Source: Oscillospiraceae bacterium
GTDB lineage: Bacteria; Bacillota; Clostridia; Oscillospirales; Oscillospiraceae
Direction of reading: 5' to 3'
NCBI GenBank assembly: GCA_017461445.1
Contig: JAFTXW010000020.1
Location: 1-53,783 of the forward strand
DNA: 53,783 nt
Shown here: positions 16,750-24,336 of the stretch, piece by piece
How the letters are laid out: each line of letters opens with the position of its first letter
Numbering within the stretch: position 1 is the stretch's first letter
Made by a program: the position numbers and the translations under genes
Notes under the pieces: generated by a model
Told to the model about the DNA's origin: nothing
Database searches by the model: none
The model's input: only the letters and a program-made list of their open reading frames with translations

Positions 16750-17607
16750 TTAAAATTTTTTGCTTTGCCGTCTCAGCGCGTCCAGGCAGGACATGGGCAC
16801 CCGCAGCTCTCCCCTGCCGCTGCCCAATTGGATATCCGGCTTGTTGGCACCATGGAAATCGCTGCCGCCGCTTATCAGAATACCAAATTCTTCGGCAATC
16901 TGACGCGCCAGCCGGGTCTGTTCCCCGCTGAACTTGGGGTACAGAGCCTCCATGCCGTCCAGCCCCACAGGCACCGCCTGCCGCAGAAATTCCCGCAGCC
17001 CAGCCTCGTCCAGGTTCAAAAAGGGGTGGGCCAGTACGGCTACCGCACCGATGGACTTGATAAACCGGATGGTATCCAGTGCGTCCAGCCGTTTAGGCGG
17101 ATGAAATAAGCCCCGCTCCTCCGAAAGCCACTTGGAAAACGCTTCCTTTACGGACGTACAGTACCCCAGGCGCACCATTTCCGCGGCGATCACCGCCCGG
17201 TTCACCGTGCCGCCCGCATTTCTTTGGATGGCGGCATAGTCCAGGGAAAGCCCCGCTTCGTTGAGCTTTTCCACCAGGGCGAGATTGCTTTGCTCCTTTC
17301 GGCGCAGCATCTGCGCCACCCGATCCGTCACCGCGGGATAATCCCGGGGCTGAACGAACAGGGCCAGGATGTGCAGCTCCCCTCCCCGGTATTCGGTGGA
17401 GAATTCGATGCCTGGCACCCCCTCCACCCCGCTATCCGCAGCCGCCGCCAGAAATTCCGGCAGGCCTGCCACGGTGTTGTGGTCGCAGAGGGCCACAGCC
17501 CCCAAGCCCAGCTCCGCCGCCAGACTGACCAGCTCCGCCGGGGAGAGCGTCCCGTCAGAGCAGGTGGAGTGGACATGCAGATCGCAGTAATTTTCCATAG
17601 GGGGCAT
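16750..17607 (-). CDS. PHP-domain phosphoesterase
   Basis: A 285-residue PHP-family enzyme with all metal-binding motifs in place: DLHVHSTCSDG near the N-terminus, CDHNT, GIEFS, LAHPF and GGSDFHG. Small stand-alone PHP proteins of this type hydrolyse 3',5'-nucleotide bisphosphates or trim 5' ends of short RNAs. Which applies here is unknown. The ATG at 17607 overlaps the telA stop (TGATG), giving translational coupling. An alternative ATG at 17598 is possible. The two upstream genes are telA-like and xpaC-like. Confidence 0.88.
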   Translation of the reverse strand: MPPMENYCDLHVHSTCSDGTLSPAELVSLAAELGLGAVALCDHNTVAGLPEFLAAAADSGVEGVPGIEFSTEYRGGELHILALFVQPRDYPAVTDRVAQMLRRKEQSNLALVEKLNEAGLSLDYAAIQRNAGGTVNRAVIAAEMVRLGYCTSVKEAFSKWLSEERGLFHPPKRLDALDTIRFIKSIGAVAVLAHPFLNLDEAGLREFLRQAVPVGLDGMEALYPKFSGEQTRLARQIAEEFGILISGGSDFHGANKPDIQLGSGRGELRVPMSCLDALRRQSKKF

Positions 17608-18758
17608 CAGCCGCCGTTGCGGATCTGCAGCAGCTTCATCTTCAGATCGTTTTCCATTTTGGCCATTTCCTGCTCCGCCGCCAGCCGCTTGGCCCGCCCG
17701 TCTGCCTGGATCTTCATCACTTCGTCCAGGGTCTGGATCAGCTGGGCGTTGGTCTGCTTCAGGGTCTCGATGTCCACGATGCCCCGCTCCGCTTCCTTCG
17801 CCGTCTCCACGGAGGCCATGTGCAGCTTCTGGGCGTTCTGCTTTAAGAGGGCGTTGGTAATGTCCGTCACCTGCCGCTGGGCTGCCGCCGCCTCGGTGGA
17901 GTGGGCAATGCCCAGGGCCAGCACCATCTGGTTCTTCCACAGGGGGATGGTGTTCATCAGAGTGGTCTGGATCTTCTCCACCATCACATTGTCGTTGTTC
18001 TGGATCATGCGGATCTGGGGGGCCGTCTGGATGGAAATGGTCCGGGTCAGCTCCAGGTCATGGATCTTCTTCTCAAAGCGGTTGCACTTTTCCGCCAAGT
18101 CACGGGCCGCCTGAACATCCTCCGCCAGGCCTGTCCGCTGGGCGGTGGCTTCCAGCTCCCTGAGCTTGCCGGCGCGGGTTTCCTGGAGCTTCTGCTTGCC
18201 CGCCAGGATGTACATGGTCAGCTCCTTGAAGTAGGCCAGATTCTGCTCGTACATCTTATCCAGCAGGGCGGAATCCTTCAGAAGCCGCACCTGGTGCTGC
18301 TGCAGAGCATCGCCGATCTTGGCTACGTTCACCTCCGCCTTGGCGTAGCGGTTTTTCATGGTTTCCAGCTCATTGGCCTTCTTACGGAAGAAGCCAAACA
18401 GGCCCTTCTCCTCCTCGGCATCAAAGCCCCGCAGCTCGCCCACCACATCGGAGATCAGCTCACCCACCTCTCCCAAATCCTGAGTGCGGACATTTTCCAG
18501 GGCGGCATCGGAGAAATCCGCCATTTTCTTCTGGGTGCCCGCGCCGTACTGCAAAATCTGGGCGGTGTTCTCTACATCGATCTTGGCGGCGAAGGCATCC
18601 ACCATCTGCTTTTCCTCGGGGGTCAGCACGGGCTCCGGGATCTTGGACTGGGCCAGCTCCGTTTCTTCCTTGACTGCCAGCTCCGGGGCGGCATCCAGCT
18701 CCGGCTCCAGGGTCAGGCTGGGAGTGGTATCAGCAAATCGGTCAAATTCAGCATTCAT
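17607..18758 (-). CDS. TelA-like toxic anion resistance family protein
   Basis: About 383 residues, largely helical. An acidic, variable N-terminus (to about 45) precedes LTPEEKQMVDAFAAKIDV, and long coiled-coil-forming segments run to the end. The core TISIQTAPQIRMIQNNDNVMVEKIQTT and IPLWKNQMVLAL is characteristic of the TelA/KlaA family. Members are named for tellurite tolerance and also affect cell-envelope stress, but the mechanism is unresolved. The start MNAEF at 18758 fits the CAGGAGAATGACC ribosome binding site better than the ATG two codons earlier. It follows the xpaC-like gene by 27 bp, a common pairing in Firmicutes. Confidence 0.9.
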   Translation of the reverse strand: MNAEFDRFADTTPSLTLEPELDAAPELAVKEETELAQSKIPEPVLTPEEKQMVDAFAAKIDVENTAQILQYGAGTQKKMADFSDAALENVRTQDLGEVGELISDVVGELRGFDAEEEKGLFGFFRKKANELETMKNRYAKAEVNVAKIGDALQQHQVRLLKDSALLDKMYEQNLAYFKELTMYILAGKQKLQETRAGKLRELEATAQRTGLAEDVQAARDLAEKCNRFEKKIHDLELTRTISIQTAPQIRMIQNNDNVMVEKIQTTLMNTIPLWKNQMVLALGIAHSTEAAAAQRQVTDITNALLKQNAQKLHMASVETAKEAERGIVDIETLKQTNAQLIQTLDEVMKIQADGRAKRLAAEQEMAKMENDLKMKLLQIRNGG

Positions 18759-18785
18759 GGTCATTCTCCTGTTCCAGAAATGGTT

Positions 18786-19991
18786 TTAGTGGTTTTTCTT
18801 CATTTTGGTCAATTCGTCCTCCGTCAGGCCCTCCTGTGCCAGCAGGGTCTGGAGCACGGAAATATCGCTGGAAACATCCAGGGCCGTATCTTGGAAGACG
18901 GAATCCAGCAGCTTTTCAAAGGCCAGGTTCAGGGTGTCCAGGGTGTCCTCGATCTCCCGCTTGGAAGCCTGGATGGTCTCTCCCTGGACGGGCTGGGCAT
19001 CCATGTCCGCGTAGGCGTTCAGCAGCTTCACCGTCATGGGCAGGTAGTAGTCCATCAGCTTTTTCAGGTCGGGGACGATCTCCGGGTGGGCCTCCGCCCG
19101 GTCGAAAATACGCGCCACGATCAGCTCCATCCGGTCGATCTTCGCGGAGATCTCCTCGCCGGGGATGGCATCGTTGCAGCGGCGGATCTCCGCCACAAAG
19201 GCATCGCCCCGGTCCAGCACCTCCTGCACCCCGGGATCCCGGGCCGCAACGGCCTGCTGTGCCTGAGCCTTCGCCCGGGCCTCCTGCTGCTGCCGCTGCT
19301 CCAATTGCAGGCGGCTGTGCTCAAAGTAGCGGTAGGTCTCGTCGCTGGTGATCAGCATGGTCTCTTCCTTATCCAGGTGCCCTTCCAGGAACAGTCCCTG
19401 GTCGATCATGCCCCGCAATTCCTTTTTGACGAATTTCAGGGGCTTGCCCACGCCGCGGGCCAGCTTTTCCAGGGCACAGTGGGTCTTGTCACCCAGAAGC
19501 TTCTTGTAGGACTTGAAGCGGCCCAGACGGGTGAGGACGCGGATGCCGTTGAAGATCAGTCCGCCGCCTGCCGCCAGAAGCACAAGGGGTGTCCAGCCCA
19601 GGGACATCCCCGCAAGCCCCCCGGTAACAGCCTCCACAAACGCCACAGCCAAACTGCCCATCAGGGTGAAAAAGCTTAGAATACCGCCGCCCACGATCTG
19701 CAAAATGCCCCCGGCGGTTTTTCCGTTGGTATTGCTGTACAGGGCGGGCAGGTTTTTCTTTTCCACGACCGCCTCCGCCTGCTTCACCGGCTTCCGTGGG
19801 GCAGCCGCAGTCCGGGTACGGGAATCCCGCGCGACCCTGCGGACAGCTTCGCCGCCCGCGTCCACGGCCCGCTCCACCGTCTGGCGGATGGTCTGATTCA
19901 ATTTCTGATAGTCCTGGGAACTGACCGCCCGGTCGATGATATCCTGGATATTCCGGCCCAGGTCTTCCCAATCCTGATTGTAACGCGCCAT
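18786..19991 (-). CDS. xpaC: XpaC-like membrane protein
   Basis: A 401-residue protein of the XpaC family (annotated for 5-bromo-4-chloroindolyl phosphate hydrolysis, true function unknown). A basic N-terminal cytoplasmic region (to about 90) is followed by two hydrophobic segments (about 97-120 and 130-150), then a long helical, Q/A-rich cytoplasmic tail with NAYADMD and SKREIEDTLDTLN. The start at 19991 follows GGAGAGGAAG. It leads the xpaC-telA-PHP operon from the promoter at 20021-20048. Confidence 0.85.
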   Translation of the reverse strand: MARYNQDWEDLGRNIQDIIDRAVSSQDYQKLNQTIRQTVERAVDAGGEAVRRVARDSRTRTAAAPRKPVKQAEAVVEKKNLPALYSNTNGKTAGGILQIVGGGILSFFTLMGSLAVAFVEAVTGGLAGMSLGWTPLVLLAAGGGLIFNGIRVLTRLGRFKSYKKLLGDKTHCALEKLARGVGKPLKFVKKELRGMIDQGLFLEGHLDKEETMLITSDETYRYFEHSRLQLEQRQQQEARAKAQAQQAVAARDPGVQEVLDRGDAFVAEIRRCNDAIPGEEISAKIDRMELIVARIFDRAEAHPEIVPDLKKLMDYYLPMTVKLLNAYADMDAQPVQGETIQASKREIEDTLDTLNLAFEKLLDSVFQDTALDVSSDISVLQTLLAQEGLTEDELTKMKKNH

Positions 19992-20020
19992 AGTCTTCCT
20001 CTCCATAAAAGATTGCTTAT

Positions 20021-20048
20021 ATTATAGCGTTATCCGAAGAAAAAAACA
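20021..20048 (-). promoter_or_regulatory. Sigma-A promoter of the xpaC-telA-PHP operon
   Basis: On the minus strand TTGTTT (20048-20043) and a perfect TATAAT (20026-20021) are separated by 16 bp, just upstream of the xpaC ribosome binding site. Confidence 0.6.
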
Positions 20049-20070
20049 AGCCATACACGAAAAATAGCAA

Positions 20071-20092
20071 AGGCCGGAGCCTGCGCTCCGGC
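20071..20092. terminator. Terminator after the XRE regulator gene
   Basis: GGCCGGAGC (20071-20079) pairs perfectly with GCTCCGGCC (20084-20092) around CTGC. On the minus strand it follows the regulator stop at 20099 and is trailed by TTTGCTATTTTT. Confidence 0.8.
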
Positions 20093-20098
20093 CTGTAT

Positions 20099-20794
20099 TT
20101 ATGTTCCGTGCTCGATCTCATTGTTCAGCCGGGACAGTTCCTCAAAAGCGTTGGCATCCGTGTAGTCCTCGGAAAGAAGCCGCATGACCTTGCGCAGCTG
20201 CTCGATATTCTCCGTCACCCTGTCCTTGTCGAACAAGAGACTTGCGTACAGCCGGCTGAGCCAGTTATATTCCCCGCCGCTGTCCTCCTCCGTCAAAAGG
20301 CGGTAAGACTGCATAAAGCCCCGGAATTCGGCCACACCCTGCCAATAGTTGGCATCCTTGCCGTCATGGGCATAGTCCGCGAAGGCGGTTTTCGCCCCAT
20401 AGGCAAAGCTGACGCAGCACTGCTCCAGCAGCTTTTCACTCCCCTGTTCACGCCGCAGCATCCCATACATCACCAAATTCAAAAGCAGGGACAGAGCCAG
20501 CAGAAGGGTGAGAGGCTTTTTCCTGTCCTTTCTCTCCTTCCGTAGCTTCGGCTCCTCCGCAGGCTCCGGCAGTGGCTCCGGTTCCATGTCCTCCGGCAGC
20601 TGCCCGGTAGCGAGAAATTCCACATCCGTCTCAAAAAGCTTTGCCAGTAGGATCAGATTCTCCGTATCCGGGGCGGACTGGTCGTTCTCCCATTTGCTCA
20701 CCGCCTGACGGCTTACGTTCAGCTTCTCCGCCACCGTCTCCTGGGAGAGCTTCCGCTCCCGCCGCAGGGAACAGATCCGTTGTCCTAATGTCAT
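20099..20794 (-). CDS. XRE-family regulator with a membrane anchor
   Basis: A 231-residue protein with an N-terminal helix-turn-helix (1-60; QETVAEKLNVSRQAVSKWE), an acidic/proline then basic linker, one membrane segment (PLTLLLALSLLLNLVMYGML, about 94-113) and a C-terminal soluble domain of unknown fold. The layout suggests a DNA-binding protein tethered to the membrane that senses an outside or membrane signal. No target operator is evident. It is expressed independently of the xpaC operon, with a terminator between them. Confidence 0.85.
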   Translation of the reverse strand: MTLGQRICSLRRERKLSQETVAEKLNVSRQAVSKWENDQSAPDTENLILLAKLFETDVEFLATGQLPEDMEPEPLPEPAEEPKLRKERKDRKKPLTLLLALSLLLNLVMYGMLRREQGSEKLLEQCCVSFAYGAKTAFADYAHDGKDANYWQGVAEFRGFMQSYRLLTEEDSGGEYNWLSRLYASLLFDKDRVTENIEQLRKVMRLLSEDYTDANAFEELSRLNNEIEHGT

Positions 20795-20871
20795 AGTGCA
20801 TCACCTCGGGAAAATGGTATCAGATCCCAGCCCCAAAAGCCACCAACCGGGCCGCAACTATTGGTTGCGAT

Positions 20872-22092
20872 TCATAAATTCACCGCACATCCCGCCGCGT
20901 AAGCTGTGGCCCAGGCGATTTGCAGGTTGAAGCCGCCGGTATAGGCATCGCAGTCGATGACCTCTCCCGCGAAGTACAGCCCGGTTACCTTCTTGGATTC
21001 CATAGTCTTGGGGTCGATCTCGGAGACCTTCACGCCGCCGGAGGTGATGATGGCCTCCGCCACGGGCCGCTTCCCGGTGATCTCCACAGTGAAGTTTTTC
21101 AAAAGTTCCACCAACGCCCGCCGCTTCTGCTTTGTCAGGGAATTTGCCTGCATGGCGGGGTCGATTTCCAGCCGCCGCAGCACCACTGGGATCATAGACC
21201 GGGGCAGCAGGTCAATGAGGGCATTCTCCATAGCCCGGTTCTGGTACATATCCAGGTCCCGCAGGATGCGGTCGTCCAGCTTGCCTTCCTCCAGGGCGGG
21301 CTTCAGGTCGATGACCAGACGGCAGTTCTCGCCTTTTAAGTGGCAGCTGGCGGAGAGCACCGTGGGGCCGGAGACGCCGAAGTGAGTAAACAGCAGCTCC
21401 CCAAAGTCCTTATAGAGCACCTTTCCCTTGGCGTTCAGCAGCTTCACACCCACATTCCGAAGGCTAAGGCCCTGCATCTCCTGGCAGTCCCTTCCCGCCG
21501 TTTCCAGGGGAACAAGGCTTCCCTGGGGGGCGATAATGGTATGTCCCAGCTTTTCGGCCATGGCATAGCCGTCGCCGGTGGAGCCGGTGGTGGGATAGGA
21601 CGCACCGCCCGTCGCGAGGATCACCCATTTTGCAGCAATTTTCTCATTCTGTGTCTCCACCCCGGAAACATGCCCATCCTCTGTCAGGATGCCTTTCACC
21701 CGTGCGGTTTTCACCGTCACCTTTTGGCGGCGCATTTCCTTTTGCAGACAGTCCAGGATGGACTGGGCCTTGTCCGTCACCGGAAACACCCGGTTGCCCC
21801 GCTCAGTTTTCAGGGCACAGCCCCGTTCCTCAAAAAAGGCTTTGGTCTTTTCCGGAGGAAAGGCCGTCATGGCACTGTACAAAAACCGCCCGTTCCGGGG
21901 CGTATTCTGCAAAACCTCCTGGGCGGTACAGTCATTGGTCACGTTACAGCGGCCCTTGCCGGTGATCAGCAGCTTCTTGCCCAAACGGTCGTTTCGCTCC
22001 AAAAGCAGCACCCTGGCACCCCGCTCCGCCGCCGCAATAGCCGCAAACATCCCAGCAGGCCCGCCGCCGATGATAATTCCGTCGTAGTTCAT
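20872..22092 (-). CDS. HI0933/BaiN-like flavoprotein (NAD(P)/FAD-dependent oxidoreductase)
   Basis: A 406-residue flavoprotein with an N-terminal Rossmann FAD site (IIIGGGPAGMFAAIAAAERG), the family signature GKKLLITGKGRCNVTN (about 38-53), ATGGASYPTTGSTGDGY and a closing FAGEVIDCDAYTGGFNLQ. The family includes BaiN, reported to reduce bile acid intermediates in gut Clostridia, but most members are uncharacterised. It should not be called BaiN from sequence alone. The start at 22092 follows GGGAGGTTTT. The four-helix-bundle cassette lies immediately upstream, between this gene and rpiR. Confidence 0.88.
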   Translation of the reverse strand: MNYDGIIIGGGPAGMFAAIAAAERGARVLLLERNDRLGKKLLITGKGRCNVTNDCTAQEVLQNTPRNGRFLYSAMTAFPPEKTKAFFEERGCALKTERGNRVFPVTDKAQSILDCLQKEMRRQKVTVKTARVKGILTEDGHVSGVETQNEKIAAKWVILATGGASYPTTGSTGDGYAMAEKLGHTIIAPQGSLVPLETAGRDCQEMQGLSLRNVGVKLLNAKGKVLYKDFGELLFTHFGVSGPTVLSASCHLKGENCRLVIDLKPALEEGKLDDRILRDLDMYQNRAMENALIDLLPRSMIPVVLRRLEIDPAMQANSLTKQKRRALVELLKNFTVEITGKRPVAEAIITSGGVKVSEIDPKTMESKKVTGLYFAGEVIDCDAYTGGFNLQIAWATAYAAGCAVNL

Positions 22093-22110
22093 AAAACCTC
22101 CCGGTTTTGT

Positions 22111-22140
22111 AGTTGAAAGTTGAAAATTGAAAATTGAAAA
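22111..22140 (+). repeat. Left 30-bp inverted repeat of the four-helix-bundle cassette (heptad array)
   Basis: Built from TTGAAAG/TTGAAAA heptads. It matches the reverse complement of 22498-22527 at 29 of 30 positions. It sits directly against the stop codon of the four-helix-bundle gene and 18 bp before the flavoprotein start codon. Confidence 0.9.
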
Positions 22141-22488
22141 TTAGTTTTTGATCGTCTTTACAATAGAAACTAAAATCTTTTCAATTTCAACGCAATCTCC
22201 AATTATCGAGTCATATTCCGTCTGCGATAAAAGCTCTGTCGCATTCATCAGACGAAGCCAATATTTTGTTTCTGTCGTTTCCTTCAACGCAATATTTAAC
22301 TTTGAAAGAAAATCCGCTCTGCTCTGCGCCTGCTTGGCTTCCGCTACATTCGCGCCAATGCTTGAGCCCGCACGCAGAAGCTGCTTTGATAATGTGAATT
22401 CTTTTTTATTACCGCACAAATGCCTGTACAAATATACGATGCGAACCGCGAATCGAAAGCTTTTTTCTTCAATAACGTTATTTTCCAT
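22141..22488 (-). CDS. Four-helix-bundle protein (S23/IVP family)
   Basis: A 115-residue helical protein of the family first seen as an open frame in 23S rRNA intervening sequences and related to Avd of diversity-generating retroelements. The segments KSFRFAVRIVYLYRHL, LSKQLLRAGSSIGANVAEA and DFLSKLNIALKETTETKYWLRLM are diagnostic. No reverse transcriptase or rRNA is adjacent. The gene is AT-rich compared with its neighbours and exactly bracketed by 30-bp inverted heptad repeats. No ribosome binding site is visible; the ATG lies about 10 bp after the right array. Function unknown. Confidence 0.9.
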   Translation of the reverse strand: MENNVIEEKSFRFAVRIVYLYRHLCGNKKEFTLSKQLLRAGSSIGANVAEAKQAQSRADFLSKLNIALKETTETKYWLRLMNATELLSQTEYDSIIGDCVEIEKILVSIVKTIKN

Positions 22489-22497
22489 ATCAAATAA

Positions 22498-22528
22498 TTT
22501 TCAACTTTCAATTTTCAACTTTCAACTT
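22498..22528 (-). repeat. Right 30-bp inverted repeat of the four-helix-bundle cassette (heptad array)
   Basis: The complement of 22111-22140 with one mismatch, again in TTGAAAG/TTGAAAA heptads on the minus strand. It overlaps the end of the rpiR-family gene: the last residues KLKVEN and the TGA stop are read from the repeat itself. Confidence 0.9.
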
Positions 22529-23377
22529 CTCATACACGTCGTATTCGTCCCAGATGCGTTCCAGATTGGCAAAGGTTCTGGACAGCTCCTTCTCCCGCTT
22601 TGCGGCCACGGCGACGATGAGGGCGTTGACGATGCTCAGCGGGGCCACCAGGGAATCCACCAGGGAGACCATATCGCTTTTCGCCAGCAGCACATGGTCA
22701 CTGACCTGGCCCAAGGGGGACAGCTGGTTATCCGTAAAGCCGATGACCGTAGCCCCCGCGCTGCGGCAGTATTTGGCCCCTTTGGTGGTGGAGGCGGAGT
22801 ACCGGGGGAAGGAAAAGGCGATGACCACATCCTCCGCGTTCACACCCACGATCCGCTCAAACATCTCCCCCGCACTGGCCCCGGAGATCACATGGACGTT
22901 ATTGAACATATAATTCAGATAATATCCCAAAAAATTCGCCAGCGGGGCCACGGAGCGGACACCCAGAATATAGATACGCTTTGCCTTCAAAATGGCGTTC
23001 ACCGACGCGCTGAAGGCCTCCCGGCTGACGGTCTCCCCGGTCTGGCGCAGCTTTTCCATATCGGAATGGAGCACCGTAGAGATCACGTCCTGGTCGCCGT
23101 AGCGGTCACTGGCTACCTCGATGCGCTGGACGGAGGTGAGCCGGTTTAAGACCATTTCCTGCATGGCCTTCTGCATACTGGGATAGCCGTCAAAGCCCAG
23201 GTCAACGGCGAACCGAACCACCGTGGATTCAGACACCCCCACGGTCTTGCCCAGCTTATTGGCGGTCATAAAAGCGGCCTTGTCGTAGGCCTCGGTGATG
23301 TATTTGGCAATGCGCTTCTGGCCCTTGGAAAATTCCGGGGCCTTCTCCTGCAGGAGCGTTAAAATATCGTGATTCAT
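22508..23377 (-). CDS. RpiR/MurR-family transcriptional regulator
   Basis: A 289-residue regulator with an N-terminal HTH_6 domain (about 1-77; KLGKTVGVSESTVVRFAVDLGF) and a C-terminal SIS sugar-phosphate-binding domain (about 125-255; IYILGVRSVAPLANFLGYYL, VIAFSFPRYSASTTKGAKYC). Such proteins respond to phosphorylated sugars. The start at 23377 follows GGGGAGGGTCAGT, and a promoter lies at 23420-23448. No sugar genes are adjacent, so the target is unclear. The C-terminus KLKVEN and the stop codon come from the heptad repeat, so the original end may have been changed by the insertion. Confidence 0.9.
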   Translation of the reverse strand: MNHDILTLLQEKAPEFSKGQKRIAKYITEAYDKAAFMTANKLGKTVGVSESTVVRFAVDLGFDGYPSMQKAMQEMVLNRLTSVQRIEVASDRYGDQDVISTVLHSDMEKLRQTGETVSREAFSASVNAILKAKRIYILGVRSVAPLANFLGYYLNYMFNNVHVISGASAGEMFERIVGVNAEDVVIAFSFPRYSASTTKGAKYCRSAGATVIGFTDNQLSPLGQVSDHVLLAKSDMVSLVDSLVAPLSIVNALIVAVAAKREKELSRTFANLERIWDEYDVYEKLKVEN

Positions 23378-23419
23378 ACTGACCCTCCCCAGCGGCCTGT
23401 GCCGCAGCGATACATTCAA

Positions 23420-23448
23420 ATAGTAGCAAAAGCCGCGGGAATTTGCAA
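23420..23448 (-). promoter_or_regulatory. Promoter of the RpiR-type regulator, -35 inside the upstream terminator
   Basis: On the minus strand TTGCAA (23448-23443), 17-bp spacer, TACTAT (23425-23420). The -35 falls in the loop of the hairpin at 23432-23464, so the end of the pseudouridine synthase gene and the start of the regulator share the same bases. Confidence 0.65.
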
Positions 23449-23464
23449 GAGCAAACCCCGCGGC
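23432..23464 (-). terminator. Terminator of the pseudouridine synthase gene
   Basis: GCCGCGGG (23432-23439) pairs with CCCGCGGC (23457-23464), with an inner stem TTTGC/GCAAA and a 4-nt loop. On the minus strand it follows the synthase stop at 23474 and is trailed by TTTTGC. Confidence 0.75.
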
Positions 23465-23473
23465 ATGCAAGAT

Positions 23474-24175
23474 TTATTTCAGATCGCGTACTTCCTCCGC
23501 CGTCAGATACCGCCACTTCCCCAGCGGCAGATCACCCAGAGATAAACTTCCCTCCCGGATGCGGCGGAGCCTTGTGCAGTGCATCCCGGCGGCTTCGCAC
23601 ATCCGCCGAACCTGACGGTTGCGGCCCTCATGAATGGTGACCCGGAATTTGGCCTTGTCCCCCTCCGCCCGGAGCAGCCGCACCTGGGGCTTTCGGATGG
23701 TATAGCCGTCCAGGGTGATGGGCTTTCCCAGCCGTACCTCCCCGCCGGGGGCGTAGCCTGTGACCCACACATCATAGGTTTTCTTCACCTCATGCTTGGG
23801 ATGGGTCAGGGCATTGGCAAACTCGCCGTCGTTGGTAAACAGCAGCAGCCCCTCGGAATCCATGTCCAGCCGCCCCACGGGGTAGACCCGAACGCCGCAG
23901 TCCGCCACCAGTTGGGCCACGTTCGGTCTGCCCTTTTCGTCAGAGAGGGTCGTCACATACCCCCGGGGTTTATTCAGTAAGATGTACACATAGCCGCTTC
24001 TCTCCGGCAGGGGCTTTCCCTCCACCAAAATCACGTCCGCATCCGGGTCGGCACTGTCCCCCAGGCCGGCCACCGCCCCGTTGACGGTGACCTTTCCCGC
24101 CAATATCATTTCCTCCGCCCGCCGCCGGGAAGCCACTCCACGGGCAGATAATATCTTTTGTAACCGTTCCTTCAT
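23474..24175 (-). CDS. rluB: RsuA/RluB-family rRNA pseudouridine synthase
   Basis: A 233-residue enzyme that converts a specific rRNA uridine to pseudouridine. An S4 RNA-binding domain (1-60; RLQKILSARGVASRRRAEEMI) precedes the catalytic domain. That domain has LLNKPRGYVTT, the catalytic GRLDMDSEGLLLFTNDG (D104) and the C-terminal GRNRQVRRMCEAAG. In Firmicutes this size and motif set usually means RluB (23S rRNA), and scpA-scpB linkage is also typical, but the RsuA site cannot be excluded. Confidence 0.88.
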   Translation of the reverse strand: MKERLQKILSARGVASRRRAEEMILAGKVTVNGAVAGLGDSADPDADVILVEGKPLPERSGYVYILLNKPRGYVTTLSDEKGRPNVAQLVADCGVRVYPVGRLDMDSEGLLLFTNDGEFANALTHPKHEVKKTYDVWVTGYAPGGEVRLGKPITLDGYTIRKPQVRLLRAEGDKAKFRVTIHEGRNRQVRRMCEAAGMHCTRLRRIREGSLSLGDLPLGKWRYLTAEEVRDLK

Positions 24176-24196
24176 GGACAGCCTCCCATCAAAGTA

Positions 24197-24336
24197 TGTA
24201 GGGGAGGGTCAAGACCCTCCCGGTGATTTTGAGAATCAAAATCACATCGCCGCCAGGCGATAACCGTTTATTTTCCTTCGGAAAATCCGAAAATCCTTAC
24301 GGATTTTCGTCGGGAGGGGCGAGACCCTCCCCTACA
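24197..24336. repeat. 140-bp palindromic repeat element with TGTAGGGG ends
   Basis: The ends TGTAGGGGAGGGTC...CCCTCCCG (24197-24222) and their complement (24311-24336) match at 22 of 26 positions. Smaller palindromes lie inside: GATTTTGAGAATCAAAATC, CGCC...GGCG, and two TTTTCC/GGAAAA-type hairpins. It resembles a non-autonomous MITE or REP-type element. The right end contains the TAG stop of the carboxypeptidase gene. A related CCCCTGTAGGGG scrap occurs near 8615. Confidence 0.75.

Noticed and set aside
20872-22092. Bile-acid reductase BaiN as a firm call
   Set aside because: The protein belongs to the same broad flavoprotein family, but no other bai gene is present and most family members have unknown function.
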